DNA of 39,097 bases, taken from Thermoplasmata archaeon. GTDB lineage: Archaea; Thermoplasmatota; Thermoplasmata; Thermoplasmatales; Thermoplasmataceae. This document shows positions 25,995-35,460 of the stretch, piece by piece. The position numbers were made by a program, and so were the translations under genes. The notes under the pieces are model-generated. The model did not search any database. It saw only the letters and a program-made list of their open reading frames with translations, and was not told the DNA's origin. Each line of letters begins with the position of its first letter. Positions within the stretch are counted from its first letter, which is position 1. The DNA lies in assembly GCA_021792595.1 (NCBI GenBank), contig JAJYUI010000003.1:1-39097 (forward strand). The letters run 5' to 3'.

Positions 25995-28010
25995 TCATCT
26001 TCCCTTAAATTCTGGTTTTCTCTTCTGCAGGAATGCCGAGACTCCTTCCTTGATGTCTTCTGTCCCAAACAGCATCCCCATTGAGATGGCTTCCATGTCC
26101 AACCCCGTTGTTATGGCAGTGTCTATCCCCTTGTAGATGAGAGTTTTCGCTGTAGCGACTGAGGTTGGTGCAACTTCCGTTGCTATCTTCGTGGCAACTG
26201 AGGTGACTCTTTCGGAGAGGGATTCTGCGGGGACGCTATCCCAGGCGATCCCGATGTTCATGGCACGGGCACCTTTTATGCGCTCCCCCGTAAGGATCAT
26301 GTAAGCTGCCCTGGATCCGCCGATCAACTTGGGAAGTCTCTGGGTGCCGCCCCAGCCTGGCACGAGGCCTCTTGTAACTTCAGGAAGGCCCATTTCTGCA
26401 ACGTCAGAGGTGATCCTAATATCGCATGCAAGTGCAAGCTCAAAGCCTCCGCCAAAGCAGTACCCGGAAATTTCCGCAATTGTCACCTGCGGAAGTTCCG
26501 TGAGTGCACTGAAGACTCTCTGCCCCTTCCTGTCAGTCTCCATGAAGTCAATCCCCCCGGAAAAGAACTGTGAAAGTTCTGCTCCCGCGCTGAATACCCC
26601 ACTCTTGCCTCTGAACACAATGACCCTGGTTTCCCTGTCTTTCCTGAAGCTTTCTATTTTTTCTTCCAGTTCATCAAGCATCTGCGAATTCAGAAGGTTG
26701 AGTCTTCCATTGTTGAGTTCTAGGTAAGTGACAGGCCCCTCCCTTCTCACCATGATTAGCTCACCCTCATGCTGCGGCAACGTGGAGACTGCATTAGACT
26801 CCTGCGCATGCGATATCTTTTCGCCCTCAGGCCTGGCCTCTGCCGGGGCCGGTTTAGAATTAATGACCTCACGAAGCCTGCCTTCCTGGATTGAACGTGC
26901 AGGAAGGAAGTAGTCGCAGCCAAGGTTTCTTGCTATCTCCTCAAGTTTCCCCTTGATCTCAGAGTTGGAAAGGCCCTGTGCCACGGATATGGGGCCGAAC
27001 GGCCTGTTGAGGCCCAGTTTCACCCCTGTTTCTATATCTTCAGGGGTTGCTATTCCCTCCTCGATGACTCTCACCGCTTCGTTCACGTCAATGGCAAATA
27101 TGTCAAGCAGTTGGATCTTGTCTGTCGGAGTGGCCGCAGGAATTACTGCCTTGCCATCCTTCCATTCATAGAATCCCCTTCCTGTTTTCAGGCCCAGTTC
27201 ATTTCTGTCCATCTTTTCCTTCAGGGTGCGGAATCTGGTGAATTCCCCGGACAGGGTACTGGAATAGTACTCCATCGAGTGGACTACTGTGTCGATACCC
27301 ACATAGTCCATAAGTTCGTATGGACCCATGGGCAATCCCTGCGACTTTGCAAACGCGTCCACCTCTTCAGGTCTCGCGATCCCGTTGTCCAGAACAGCCG
27401 AAAAGAAGAGCCCTTCTGGAGCGCTGATCCTGTTTACAACAAACCCCGCCCGGTCTCTGTTGACTCGTATGGGCTTCTTTCCGATCTCCTGTGAAAGTTT
27501 GAACATCAGTTCGAAAACTTCATCTGATGTGGATTCTCCTCTTATGACTTCCACCAGTTTCATCAGAACAGGAGGGTTGAAGAAGTGAAGTCCGACAAAT
27601 CTTGCAGGGTCAGGAACGCTCTTTGAAAGTTCTGTTATGCTAATGTTTGAAGTGTTTGAGGCAATTATTGCACCCTGTTTTGCCACTTTCGAGACGTCCT
27701 CAAAAACCTGTCTCTTCAGGTCCATTACCTCGGGAACCGCCTCTATGATTAGATCAGCGTCCCTGGCTGATTCTGCAAGGTTCTGGGAATATCCTATGAG
27801 CTGCATGGTTCTGTCCTTCTTCCCCTGATCTAACTTTCCCGATGCAAGCATTCTTGCTAGGCTTTTTTCGATGGAGGCCCTGGCCCTTGAAAGTGATTCC
27901 GGGATCACATCCTCCAGGATTACGCTGTAACCGCTAAGAGCGAAGACTTCTGCGATCCCATGCCCCATAATTCCGGAGCCAATAACAACTACCTTCTTGA
28001 TCTCATCCAA
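25995..28010 (-). CDS. 3-hydroxyacyl-CoA dehydrogenase / enoyl-CoA hydratase fusion
   Basis: 671 aa; N-terminal VVIGSGIMGHGIAEVFALSGYSVILEDV, HFFNPPVLMKLVEVI; C-terminal FSAGAELSQFF, GYCFGGGFELALACDIRI. Confidence 0.95.
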   Translation of the reverse strand: MDEIKKVVVIGSGIMGHGIAEVFALSGYSVILEDVIPESLSRARASIEKSLARMLASGKLDQGKKDRTMQLIGYSQNLAESARDADLIIEAVPEVMDLKRQVFEDVSKVAKQGAIIASNTSNISITELSKSVPDPARFVGLHFFNPPVLMKLVEVIRGESTSDEVFELMFKLSQEIGKKPIRVNRDRAGFVVNRISAPEGLFFSAVLDNGIARPEEVDAFAKSQGLPMGPYELMDYVGIDTVVHSMEYYSSTLSGEFTRFRTLKEKMDRNELGLKTGRGFYEWKDGKAVIPAATPTDKIQLLDIFAIDVNEAVRVIEEGIATPEDIETGVKLGLNRPFGPISVAQGLSNSEIKGKLEEIARNLGCDYFLPARSIQEGRLREVINSKPAPAEARPEGEKISHAQESNAVSTLPQHEGELIMVRREGPVTYLELNNGRLNLLNSQMLDELEEKIESFRKDRETRVIVFRGKSGVFSAGAELSQFFSGGIDFMETDRKGQRVFSALTELPQVTIAEISGYCFGGGFELALACDIRITSDVAEMGLPEVTRGLVPGWGGTQRLPKLIGGSRAAYMILTGERIKGARAMNIGIAWDSVPAESLSERVTSVATKIATEVAPTSVATAKTLIYKGIDTAITTGLDMEAISMGMLFGTEDIKEGVSAFLQKRKPEFKGR

Positions 28011-28016
28011 AACAGA

Positions 28017-28346
28017 TCATGCCTTCCTGAACATGTCAGTTATTTTCTGTGCTGCGAAGATGTCGCCGCGAACCTTCAGCTTACCGGACATGAAAGACTT
28101 TATTGCATCCGCCTTACCAGTCATGAGATCCAGCATAAGATCTGGAGCCGCCTGTATGGTGGCTGATGGTGACTCAACCGTACCTTCTCCCTGTACAATG
28201 TCCCCGTTTTCAAGTTTGACAAAAAATTTCTCTCCACCTTCGAGGTCAAACTGGAAAGTCTTGTTCATGCTGGAAACCTGGGCGAGCAGTTCTGGTTTAC
28301 CCCTGACCTTTTCAATCAGAGTTGATACCTCTTGCATTACCGACAT
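28017..28346 (-). CDS. SCP2 sterol-binding-domain protein
   Basis: 109 aa; FQFDLEGGEKFFVKLENGDIVQGEGTVESPSATIQAAPDLMLDLMTGKADAIKSFMSGKLKVRGD. Confidence 0.85.
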   Translation of the reverse strand: MSVMQEVSTLIEKVRGKPELLAQVSSMNKTFQFDLEGGEKFFVKLENGDIVQGEGTVESPSATIQAAPDLMLDLMTGKADAIKSFMSGKLKVRGDIFAAQKITDMFRKA

Positions 28347-28376
28347 GGTTGAAAATGTTAAAGATGGTTATTATAG

Positions 28377-29045
28377 TTAGTTTTGGGCAGAGTTCATTGA
28401 TGCCTCGAGCACGTATTCTGCGAATTCCTCATCAGGTCTAGCCCCGTCAAACTTGATGTCGTCGTTGATGACGATGTGCGGAACAGCAGTTACCCCTGCA
28501 TCCTGGGCTTCCTTGTTGAACTCGGAAGTCTCTATCATCTCCGCGCTCACTTTCTCGTTGGTGAAAGCAAACTTGTGCGCAGTTTCCACGGCCCTGGGGC
28601 AATAGGGGCAGGTAGGAGTGACGAATACCTTGATTTTTACGGGGTTCTCGACTTTTGAAATGATTTCCATGGCCTTCGAAGAAATCTTCACCTCTGAATC
28701 CGAAACCATCTTTATGTCCTCTATCAGCGAACCAAACTCATATCCTGAAGGAATTCCGGCATATCTGACGCGCCCATGGATGCTCCCCTCCCTGCATACT
28801 ATTGTTGTGGGATACTTGTCCACACCAAGTTCCCTGGCTTTTTCTGCATCCTTATTGAAATCATAAATTGTAAGCTTGATCTTGCCGGTAAGGCTGCTTA
28901 CTTCCTCTGCAAGCTGCACTGTCTCTTTGCAGTACTTGCACTGCCCGTCCTCTGCCGTAAATACAATGAGTTCAATGTTTGACTTCAGGCTTTTTGAGAA
29001 TTCTTCTCTGAGGTACTTCTGATCGGATTCCTGTATTAGAACCAT
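28377..29045 (-). CDS. Glutaredoxin-like protein disulfide oxidoreductase (two thioredoxin folds)
   Basis: 222 aa; two CxxC motifs, CKYC and TPTCPYCPRAV; TAVPHIVIND. Confidence 0.92.
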   Translation of the reverse strand: MVLIQESDQKYLREEFSKSLKSNIELIVFTAEDGQCKYCKETVQLAEEVSSLTGKIKLTIYDFNKDAEKARELGVDKYPTTIVCREGSIHGRVRYAGIPSGYEFGSLIEDIKMVSDSEVKISSKAMEIISKVENPVKIKVFVTPTCPYCPRAVETAHKFAFTNEKVSAEMIETSEFNKEAQDAGVTAVPHIVINDDIKFDGARPDEEFAEYVLEASMNSAQN

Positions 29046-29132
29046 GATATCGGCAACAACATTTTGTACTGATTATTAAGAATTACTGGCTCAGGAAGAA
29101 ACTCATTTTATGCAGTTACGCATGAAGAAAAG

Positions 29133-29855
29133 TTGACAGAGAAGGTTTACCTGCGTGACAGTTACCTGAGAGAAATTGAGTCGGTTGTAACAAGTTCTGA
29201 CGGTAACATGATATGCCTTGACCGGACAATCTTCTATCCACGCGGCGGAGGACAGCCGTCTGATTCCGGAACCATTGTTTTCGGTGAAATTCGATTAAAT
29301 CTCCTGGAAGTTTCAAAGGAAGGTGAAGAAGTGGTGCACATTGCGGATCACGATGGCCCGCCTGTTGGCTCCAGGGTTAAGTGCATTCTTGACTGGGAAA
29401 ACAGGTATGCCTGCATGAGAATGCACACTGCCATCCACATGCTGGATGCTGTTTTCACCAAAACTCTTGGAACCCTTGGCCTAAGCACCGGAAGCCAGAT
29501 CTACAGAGACAGGGCTAGGGTCGATTTCTCTACTGAATCGATATCCAGAAGGGATGCTGAGGACCTTGTAGAAAGGACAAATATAGAGATAAGGAAAGAC
29601 CATGAAGTGAAGGCATATGAGATCTCAAGGGAGGAGGCTCTCTCCATAGAGGGACTTGCCAGAACCAGGCCTGGATACGAACTCATCAGGAAACTTGAGA
29701 CCGTAAGAATCGTAGACATAGTTGGGCTAGACAGGCAGGCGGACGGAGGTACACATGTTTCAAGAACCTCTGAAATCGGGATCATGACCTTCCTCAAGTT
29801 TGAGAGCAAGGGCAGGAATAACAAGAGAGTCTATTTTACGCTTGATGAGCCCTGA
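29133..29855 (+). CDS. Alanyl-tRNA editing protein AlaX-type
   Basis: FYPRGGGQPSDSGTI, MHTAIHMLDAVF (HxxxH), VGLDRQADGGTHVSRTSEIG (Asp where CGGTHV is common); TTG start. Confidence 0.9.
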   Translation: MTEKVYLRDSYLREIESVVTSSDGNMICLDRTIFYPRGGGQPSDSGTIVFGEIRLNLLEVSKEGEEVVHIADHDGPPVGSRVKCILDWENRYACMRMHTAIHMLDAVFTKTLGTLGLSTGSQIYRDRARVDFSTESISRRDAEDLVERTNIEIRKDHEVKAYEISREEALSIEGLARTRPGYELIRKLETVRIVDIVGLDRQADGGTHVSRTSEIGIMTFLKFESKGRNNKRVYFTLDEP

Positions 29856-29856
29856 C

Positions 29857-30477
29857 TTATTGGATTCTGCGCAATCTCACGCTCTGTGCTGCAGGTCTGT
29901 TGAGTTTCAACTCCCCGTTTTGCGTTTTCAGCGTTGTTACTTCACCCTCGACGAGTTCAACAACAGTTCCTGGCAAGGCCTGGATATCTGCAAGAGACTT
30001 GAGAAGTGAATGGTCCTCCAACGTAACCCTTACCAGACTGTATATTCCGGGTTCTGATGTAGCCGCCCTGACCTCTGGCGGTATTGAATCCGGGGTTACC
30101 GGGTTTCCATGGGGGCATGTGCTCGGATACCCAAGATTCTTGTTAAGGGAGTTAACCATCTTTCCCTTGAAGACATGTTCCATCTCCATAACTGAGGCAT
30201 GAACGTCTTCCCAGGGAACTTCGAGGAACCTGTATGAAAACACCTCTGAGATCCTGTGAACCCTTACAGAAGGTAAAGCCAGTTCCATCCCCCTTTTCGT
30301 CAGGAAGAAGTTTCTTCCCCCTCTCGAGATCAACCCATCCTCCGTCATCTTTGAAAGTGCTTCTGAAACTGTTGCCGGAGAAGTCCCAAGCCGGTCGCAT
30401 ATGTTCTTCTCTGTCACGTGACCGTGAGATTCGCCATATTCCCAGAGGACGAGGAGATAGTCTTCCCGGTTATTCAT
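29857..30477 (-). CDS. DtxR/IdeR/MntR-family metal-dependent regulator with C-terminal FeoA/SH3-like domain
   Basis: 206 aa; NNREDYLLVLWEYGESHGHVTEKNICDRLGTSPATVSEALSKMTEDGLISRGG, GYPSTCPHGNPV, C-terminal SH3-like segment. Confidence 0.9.
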   Translation of the reverse strand: MNNREDYLLVLWEYGESHGHVTEKNICDRLGTSPATVSEALSKMTEDGLISRGGRNFFLTKRGMELALPSVRVHRISEVFSYRFLEVPWEDVHASVMEMEHVFKGKMVNSLNKNLGYPSTCPHGNPVTPDSIPPEVRAATSEPGIYSLVRVTLEDHSLLKSLADIQALPGTVVELVEGEVTTLKTQNGELKLNRPAAQSVRLRRIQ

Positions 30478-30597
30478 GCTGTTTCTATAGATGCACTTCT
30501 CGTATTTGCTTTAACCTGTTTCCGAGGGATACAGTTTTTTATACTGATGCTGCCTGACATAACTTCTTTGACTGCCGGCAGGGAAAGGTCTCTTCTG

Positions 30598-31776
30598 ATG
30601 AAACTGCTTCTGAATAACCGTGTAATGGCACTGGTTACCCTATCGCAGCTTGTCAGGGTCCTTGGAAGATCTGTCGCATGGATCTTCACCCCCCTGTACC
30701 TTGCAGATTACTACCATGACACCTTCTTTCAGATTGGTGCACTATTCTTCCTCTCGGCATTGGTATCCCTGCCTGTCAGCGTGTATGGTGGAAACCTCAT
30801 AGACAGGGTAGGGAGAAGATTGATCTCTGTGTTACTCCCAGTCGTTTCAGCAAGCATATTTCTTGGCCTTTTCGTGACCTCACTGCTCCCGCTACCGGCA
30901 TTGGTGGTTTACGTGCTCTTCATCGCAGTATATCCTGTAGTGGATCTTGAAGGGATTGCGGACAACGTAATGCTTTCCGATGTGGTTCCTCCAGAGCAGA
31001 GAAATGATGCATACAGCATAACAAGAATTTCCGCGAACGTAGGGTTTGCGATCGGGCCTGCTATTGGAGGATTTGTAGCCCTCTACGGTTTTGGTGACAT
31101 TTACCTGATTCCATGCTTCACCAGCTTTGCAATAGCGGTTGTTTATGCTTTCAAGATGATTGAGACCCGGCCTGAATCAACTAAGCCCTCGGGCAAAATG
31201 TCGTTTCCCTTCGATGACCGCAGTTTCGTCTATTTCGCCATTCTCATTTCCATGGCTTGGTTCGTCGCAGGCCAGTGGGGAACAACTCTCACGCTGTTCC
31301 TCAGTCACGCATACAACTTTACAACCATGCAGATAGGAATCCTCTACTCAGTAAATGGAATCATGGTGATTGTACTTCAGATGCCCCTGACGTTTGCGCT
31401 GAGGAAATTCACCGATCTTTCCAGGATTTCGCTCGGCGCCCTCATTTACGGGGTTTCCTTCTTCGCCTTTGCCTTGACAAGCAATTTCGCATATCTCCTG
31501 CTTGTCACTGTTGTGCTGACCATAGCTGAAAATATCATGGCCCCGTCATCGCAGACGCTTATTGCGAGGCTTGCACCGGAAGAGAGACGCGGAGAATACT
31601 TCGGCGCTTTCGGTGCGATTGGTGGCTTGATAATCCCGATTTCGCCTCTCTTTGGTACCTTTGCATTGGGTTTCCTGATCTCAACGCCGCTGCTCTTCTG
31701 GTCCATATTTCTCTGCATGGGCATAGCCCTTTCAATTGTGCTGAGAATATCTGGCAGGTTAAGCGGGCGGGTGTGA
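30598..31776 (+). CDS. MFS transporter
   Basis: YGGNLIDRVGRRLISVLLPV, ANVGFAIGPAIGGFVALYGFGD. The track start 30418 overlaps the divergent DtxR gene; ATG 30598 (MKLLLNNRV) preferred on TATA position near 30534-30541. Confidence 0.88.
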   Translation: MKLLLNNRVMALVTLSQLVRVLGRSVAWIFTPLYLADYYHDTFFQIGALFFLSALVSLPVSVYGGNLIDRVGRRLISVLLPVVSASIFLGLFVTSLLPLPALVVYVLFIAVYPVVDLEGIADNVMLSDVVPPEQRNDAYSITRISANVGFAIGPAIGGFVALYGFGDIYLIPCFTSFAIAVVYAFKMIETRPESTKPSGKMSFPFDDRSFVYFAILISMAWFVAGQWGTTLTLFLSHAYNFTTMQIGILYSVNGIMVIVLQMPLTFALRKFTDLSRISLGALIYGVSFFAFALTSNFAYLLLVTVVLTIAENIMAPSSQTLIARLAPEERRGEYFGAFGAIGGLIIPISPLFGTFALGFLISTPLLFWSIFLCMGIALSIVLRISGRLSGRV

Positions 31777-31809
31777 CTGATTATTTATCCAGACTCGACA
31801 TGGAGAGTC

Positions 31810-32343
31810 ATGTTCACCAGGAAAGGAGATACAGGAGAAACTGACACAGGAGAAAGAAAGAGAGTGAGCAAGTCTTCCATGATAATAGGATTCCAGGGTG
31901 ACCTGGACTCACTCATTTCATTCATAGGGGATGCACTTGTTTCCTCCAGGTGGGATGACGTGAAGGAGGATCTTGCCAGGGTGCAGAACGACCTCTATAC
32001 GCTTGGTGAGGAGATTATCACGTCCGGGAAGAAGCGGACGCTGGATCCGGGAGCGGTTTCATGGCTTGAGGAAAGAACCATAGCCATAAAGAAAGAGGTG
32101 GGCAGGATAAAGCTCTTCGTTGTTCCTGGAGGCTCAAGGGAGTCGACTTCCCTTCACATTGCCAGGACGGTCTGCAGAGATGCTGAGCGTTCACTGGTCT
32201 CCGTTTCTGAGACCACCACGATCAGGCCCGAACTTCTGCAATACATGAACAGGCTCTCGTCCCTTCTTTTCTTTCATTCGCTAGTGTCCAACAAGAGACT
32301 GGGAATTGAGGAAAGGATCTGGGACATAGGCCGGGAATCCTGA
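31810..32343 (+). CDS. Cob(I)alamin adenosyltransferase, PduO type
   Basis: MFTRKGDTGETDTGERKRVSKSS, CRDAERSLVSVSE, YMNRLSSLLFFHSLVSN. Confidence 0.85.
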   Translation: MFTRKGDTGETDTGERKRVSKSSMIIGFQGDLDSLISFIGDALVSSRWDDVKEDLARVQNDLYTLGEEIITSGKKRTLDPGAVSWLEERTIAIKKEVGRIKLFVVPGGSRESTSLHIARTVCRDAERSLVSVSETTTIRPELLQYMNRLSSLLFFHSLVSNKRLGIEERIWDIGRES

Positions 32344-32966
32344 TCTGCCTTGATGAAGGTGAACTTACCGAATCTCCTGGAGTATTCCTTGAGAAGGCCG
32401 TTAATGGCATCTTCCCTTGAAACAGGAACAAAAGACATGGTGTCCGGTGGTAGTCCACATGGCCTTATCTTCTTGAACCCTTCCACGGCTTCCATTGAAA
32501 GGTTTAATGCTACCCCATGGTAGGTTACACCCGATTCAATGGCCATTCCAACTGAAGCAACTTTGAACCCGTTTACCCAGATCCCGGGCTCCTCTCCGAG
32601 TTCAGCGGAGTATCCCTTTTCCATGAGCATGCCGATCAGGGCACCTGTAACCTCCGTCACGAGTTCCCTTATATTGACCCTGTTTCCCTCCCACAGTTTC
32701 ATTATTGGATACACAACAAGTTGTCCGGGTCCATGGTATGTGACATCGCCTCCCCGCTCAGTCCTGGTGACATCGATGCCGGGATAGTTTGCGGGGTCTG
32801 CCTTCCTTCCGATGGTATAAACAGGGTCGTGCTCAAGGAAGAGGAGAATATCTGGAATCTCTTCCCGGGCCCTTTTCCTTACAAGTTCTTTCTGGAGGGA
32901 AAGACATTCTTCATAGCCGATCCTCCCGAGGTCAACGGCCAGTCTTGAAATGTAACGGCTTTCCAT
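32274..32966 (-). CDS. lipB: Octanoyltransferase LipB
   Basis: 230 aa; RGGDVTYHGPGQLVVYPIMKLW, NGFKVASVGMAIESGVTYHGVALNLS (Lys), IRPCGLPPDTMSFV (Cys). Confidence 0.93.
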   Translation of the reverse strand: MESRYISRLAVDLGRIGYEECLSLQKELVRKRAREEIPDILLFLEHDPVYTIGRKADPANYPGIDVTRTERGGDVTYHGPGQLVVYPIMKLWEGNRVNIRELVTEVTGALIGMLMEKGYSAELGEEPGIWVNGFKVASVGMAIESGVTYHGVALNLSMEAVEGFKKIRPCGLPPDTMSFVPVSREDAINGLLKEYSRRFGKFTFIKADQDSRPMSQILSSIPSLLLDTSE

Positions 32967-34260
32967 AAGCCCCTTCCGCAGCTTCCCTTACCCCTTCGGA
33001 GATGGTTGGGTGTGGATGTATTGTCATGCCAATGTCCATTGCGCTGAGTCCTCCCTCCACTGCGAGCGAGATTTCACTTATCATCTCGGATGAGTGTGGC
33101 GCAACAATGCCCGCACCTGTGACTATCCCGGATTCGTCAAAGTATATCCTGTAAGAACCGATCGTTGAGTTCATTCCCAGTGCTCTCCCGTTTGCGGCCA
33201 GTGGAAACATGGACTGATTCTTGCCCTTCCTGCCTGTATACGAAATTTCAGGATCCGAATATATCACGAATGGCATGGCCTGGTATTCAACAACCGCATC
33301 CTCTCCTGCTATGTTGGAAGCAGCCACTTCTGCATCGTAATACGCTTTGTGTGCAAGCATTGGTTCCCCTGAGACGTCGCCAATTGCGTAAACGCCTGGA
33401 ACAGTTGTCATTTTCCTCTCATCTGTCCTGACATACCTGCCATCCATTTCGACTCCCAGGTTTTCGAGCCCGAATCCCTGAGTATTTGGCGTCCTTCCAA
33501 CGGTCAGAAGAACAAGATCACAGTTCAGCGTTTTTCCTCCTTCCAGTGTGACAGAGTATCCCTTTTCCTTGTTGACCGAGCTTACTTTTGTCGAGGTCAG
33601 GATTTCAACTCCCATGGCCTTGAGTTTTCTCTCGACTGGTGCAACAAGTTCCCTGTCCACACCGGGCAGTATGGAATCCATCATCTCCACTACCGTGACT
33701 TCTGATCCCAGTTTTTTCAACGCGGTTCCGATCTCTATCCCGATATATCCTCCGCCTATGATAACGAGGCTTTTTGGTACATTCTCAATATCGAGTATTT
33801 CCCTGTTGCTTACTGCGCTTTCCATGCCGTTAAAATGAACGGGAGAGGATCCGGTTGCTATCACCAGGTTCTCCCCTTCATATCTGTTCTCGCCTACGGA
33901 AACGGTGCGCGCATCGACTATCATCGCATCTCCGTGAATGATCTCGACTCCGTATGACCTGCAGAGCGTCTCTACGCCAGAAGTAAGCTTGTGGATCATG
34001 TCCCACTTCCACTTCTGCCATTCCTTGAAGTCGATGTCGATTGTCGACTTCAACCCGGGTGTTTCATTTGCAGAATAAACTGTATTGGCGAGTTCTATAA
34101 GTGCCTTGGACGGAATGCAGCCATAGTTGAGGCATTCACCACCTATCTTGTCACGTTCTATCATGGCCACTTTCTTGCCTTTCTGCCCCAGTCTTATCGC
34201 TGCAGCATATCCCGCTGGACCTGCCCCTATGATTATTGCATCGAATGACATTTCCACCAC
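32932..34260 (-). CDS. lpd: Dihydrolipoamide dehydrogenase (E3)
   Basis: 442 aa; GGECLNYGCIPSKALIELA redox disulfide, VVIGGGYIGIEIGTALKKLGSEVTVVE, TIHPHPTISEGVREAA. Confidence 0.95.
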   Translation of the reverse strand: MVEMSFDAIIIGAGPAGYAAAIRLGQKGKKVAMIERDKIGGECLNYGCIPSKALIELANTVYSANETPGLKSTIDIDFKEWQKWKWDMIHKLTSGVETLCRSYGVEIIHGDAMIVDARTVSVGENRYEGENLVIATGSSPVHFNGMESAVSNREILDIENVPKSLVIIGGGYIGIEIGTALKKLGSEVTVVEMMDSILPGVDRELVAPVERKLKAMGVEILTSTKVSSVNKEKGYSVTLEGGKTLNCDLVLLTVGRTPNTQGFGLENLGVEMDGRYVRTDERKMTTVPGVYAIGDVSGEPMLAHKAYYDAEVAASNIAGEDAVVEYQAMPFVIYSDPEISYTGRKGKNQSMFPLAANGRALGMNSTIGSYRIYFDESGIVTGAGIVAPHSSEMISEISLAVEGGLSAMDIGMTIHPHPTISEGVREAAEGAYGKPLHFKTGR

Positions 34261-35456
34261 TATACCAGCAATAGAGAGGGTTTTTCAAGTAGTTCCTTGA
34301 GCCTGCTTATGAACCTGGCTGCATCCGCACCATCTATCAGCCTATGATCACACGACATTGAGATGTTCATGATGTAGTGCTGAACCTTGCTTTCTATTAC
34401 TTTTTCCATCCTGTGGAAAGAGGTGATAGCCACCTCCGGATAGTTGATGATTGGACTAGAACTGATACCGCCAATAGTTCCGACATTGGAAACTGTAAAT
34501 GTGGAGTCCTGGACTTCGCTCAGCTTCAATTCTCCCTTTCTTGCCCTCTCTCCCAGATCCCTGGTAACCTTCGCCAGCTCTGCCACTGTCATTGTGTCTG
34601 CGTTCTTGATAACTGCCACTGTAAGGCCATCTGGGGTGTCAACGGCCATTCCAATGTTATAGTGTTTCTTCAGGATATATCTCCTGTTTGCCTCGTCATA
34701 AATTGCGTTGAACCTCGGGAATTCCTTAAGCGCGATGGTACAGGCTTTGATGAAAAAGGGAGTATATGTGATATCCTGGTTCTTCTTCTTGAGTTCTTCC
34801 CTTGTGTCCTTCAGTTCTGAAAGATCAACCTTCTCCAATATGGTGAAGTGAGGAATGATGCTCTTCGACTTGGCCATCTTGTCAAATATTATGCGTCTCA
34901 GTCCCTTAGGCTCGTAAACTTCGTCACCCTCATCCAAAGGTTTCGGAGATTCTTTCTTGGCACCGCTGGTTTCCGGAGTTGATTGTTTTTTCGGTTTTGA
35001 CTTTGCAGCGTCAAGGTCTTCCATTGTAACACGCCCGCCTGGACCTGAAGGCACGATGTCCTCGATGTTGACCCCCATTTCCCTTGCAGCCTTCCTGATG
35101 GCAGGAGACGCAAGCACTTTCCTCTCTGAGATCCTCCCCCTGGGGGTTTCCACATCATGTGTCTCAACTTCCTGAACGGTTTCCTCCGGTTTCGATTCTA
35201 AATTTGTGGTGATTTCAGGCGAACCATCATCTATCTCTACAAGAACCTCGCCAACCTTTGCAACCTTTCCCTCCTCTATCTTTATTGATGCAATCTTCCC
35301 TGCGACCGGCGAGGGAATCTTTGTGGTCACCTTGTCCGTCATGACCTCCACCATGTCCTGGTCTCTTCCGATGGAGTCACCCTTCTTGACGTGCCACTTG
35401 ACTATCTCTCCTTCTGTTAAACCTTCTCCAATGTCTGGAAATCTGAACTGAAACAT
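34260..35456 (-). CDS. 2-oxoacid dehydrogenase complex E2, dihydrolipoyl acyltransferase
   Basis: 398 aa; lipoyl domain VEVMTDKVTTKIPSPVAGKI, peripheral subunit-binding domain ASPAIRKAAREMGVNIEDIVPSGPGGRVTMEDL, catalytic SCDHRLIDGADAARF. Confidence 0.96.
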   Translation of the reverse strand: MFQFRFPDIGEGLTEGEIVKWHVKKGDSIGRDQDMVEVMTDKVTTKIPSPVAGKIASIKIEEGKVAKVGEVLVEIDDGSPEITTNLESKPEETVQEVETHDVETPRGRISERKVLASPAIRKAAREMGVNIEDIVPSGPGGRVTMEDLDAAKSKPKKQSTPETSGAKKESPKPLDEGDEVYEPKGLRRIIFDKMAKSKSIIPHFTILEKVDLSELKDTREELKKKNQDITYTPFFIKACTIALKEFPRFNAIYDEANRRYILKKHYNIGMAVDTPDGLTVAVIKNADTMTVAELAKVTRDLGERARKGELKLSEVQDSTFTVSNVGTIGGISSSPIINYPEVAITSFHRMEKVIESKVQHYIMNISMSCDHRLIDGADAARFISRLKELLEKPSLLLV

Positions 35457-35460
35457 ATCT

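Noticed and set aside
29133-29855. AlaX with non-canonical active site as a novel enzyme
   Set aside because: The Cys-to-Asp change in ADGGTHV seems common in archaeal AlaX variants from memory, so it was not promoted to a finding.
34377-34820. 147-aa plus-strand Cys-rich ORF
   Set aside because: Antisense to the E2 gene, whose domain structure is clear; Cys content is a reverse-complement artefact.
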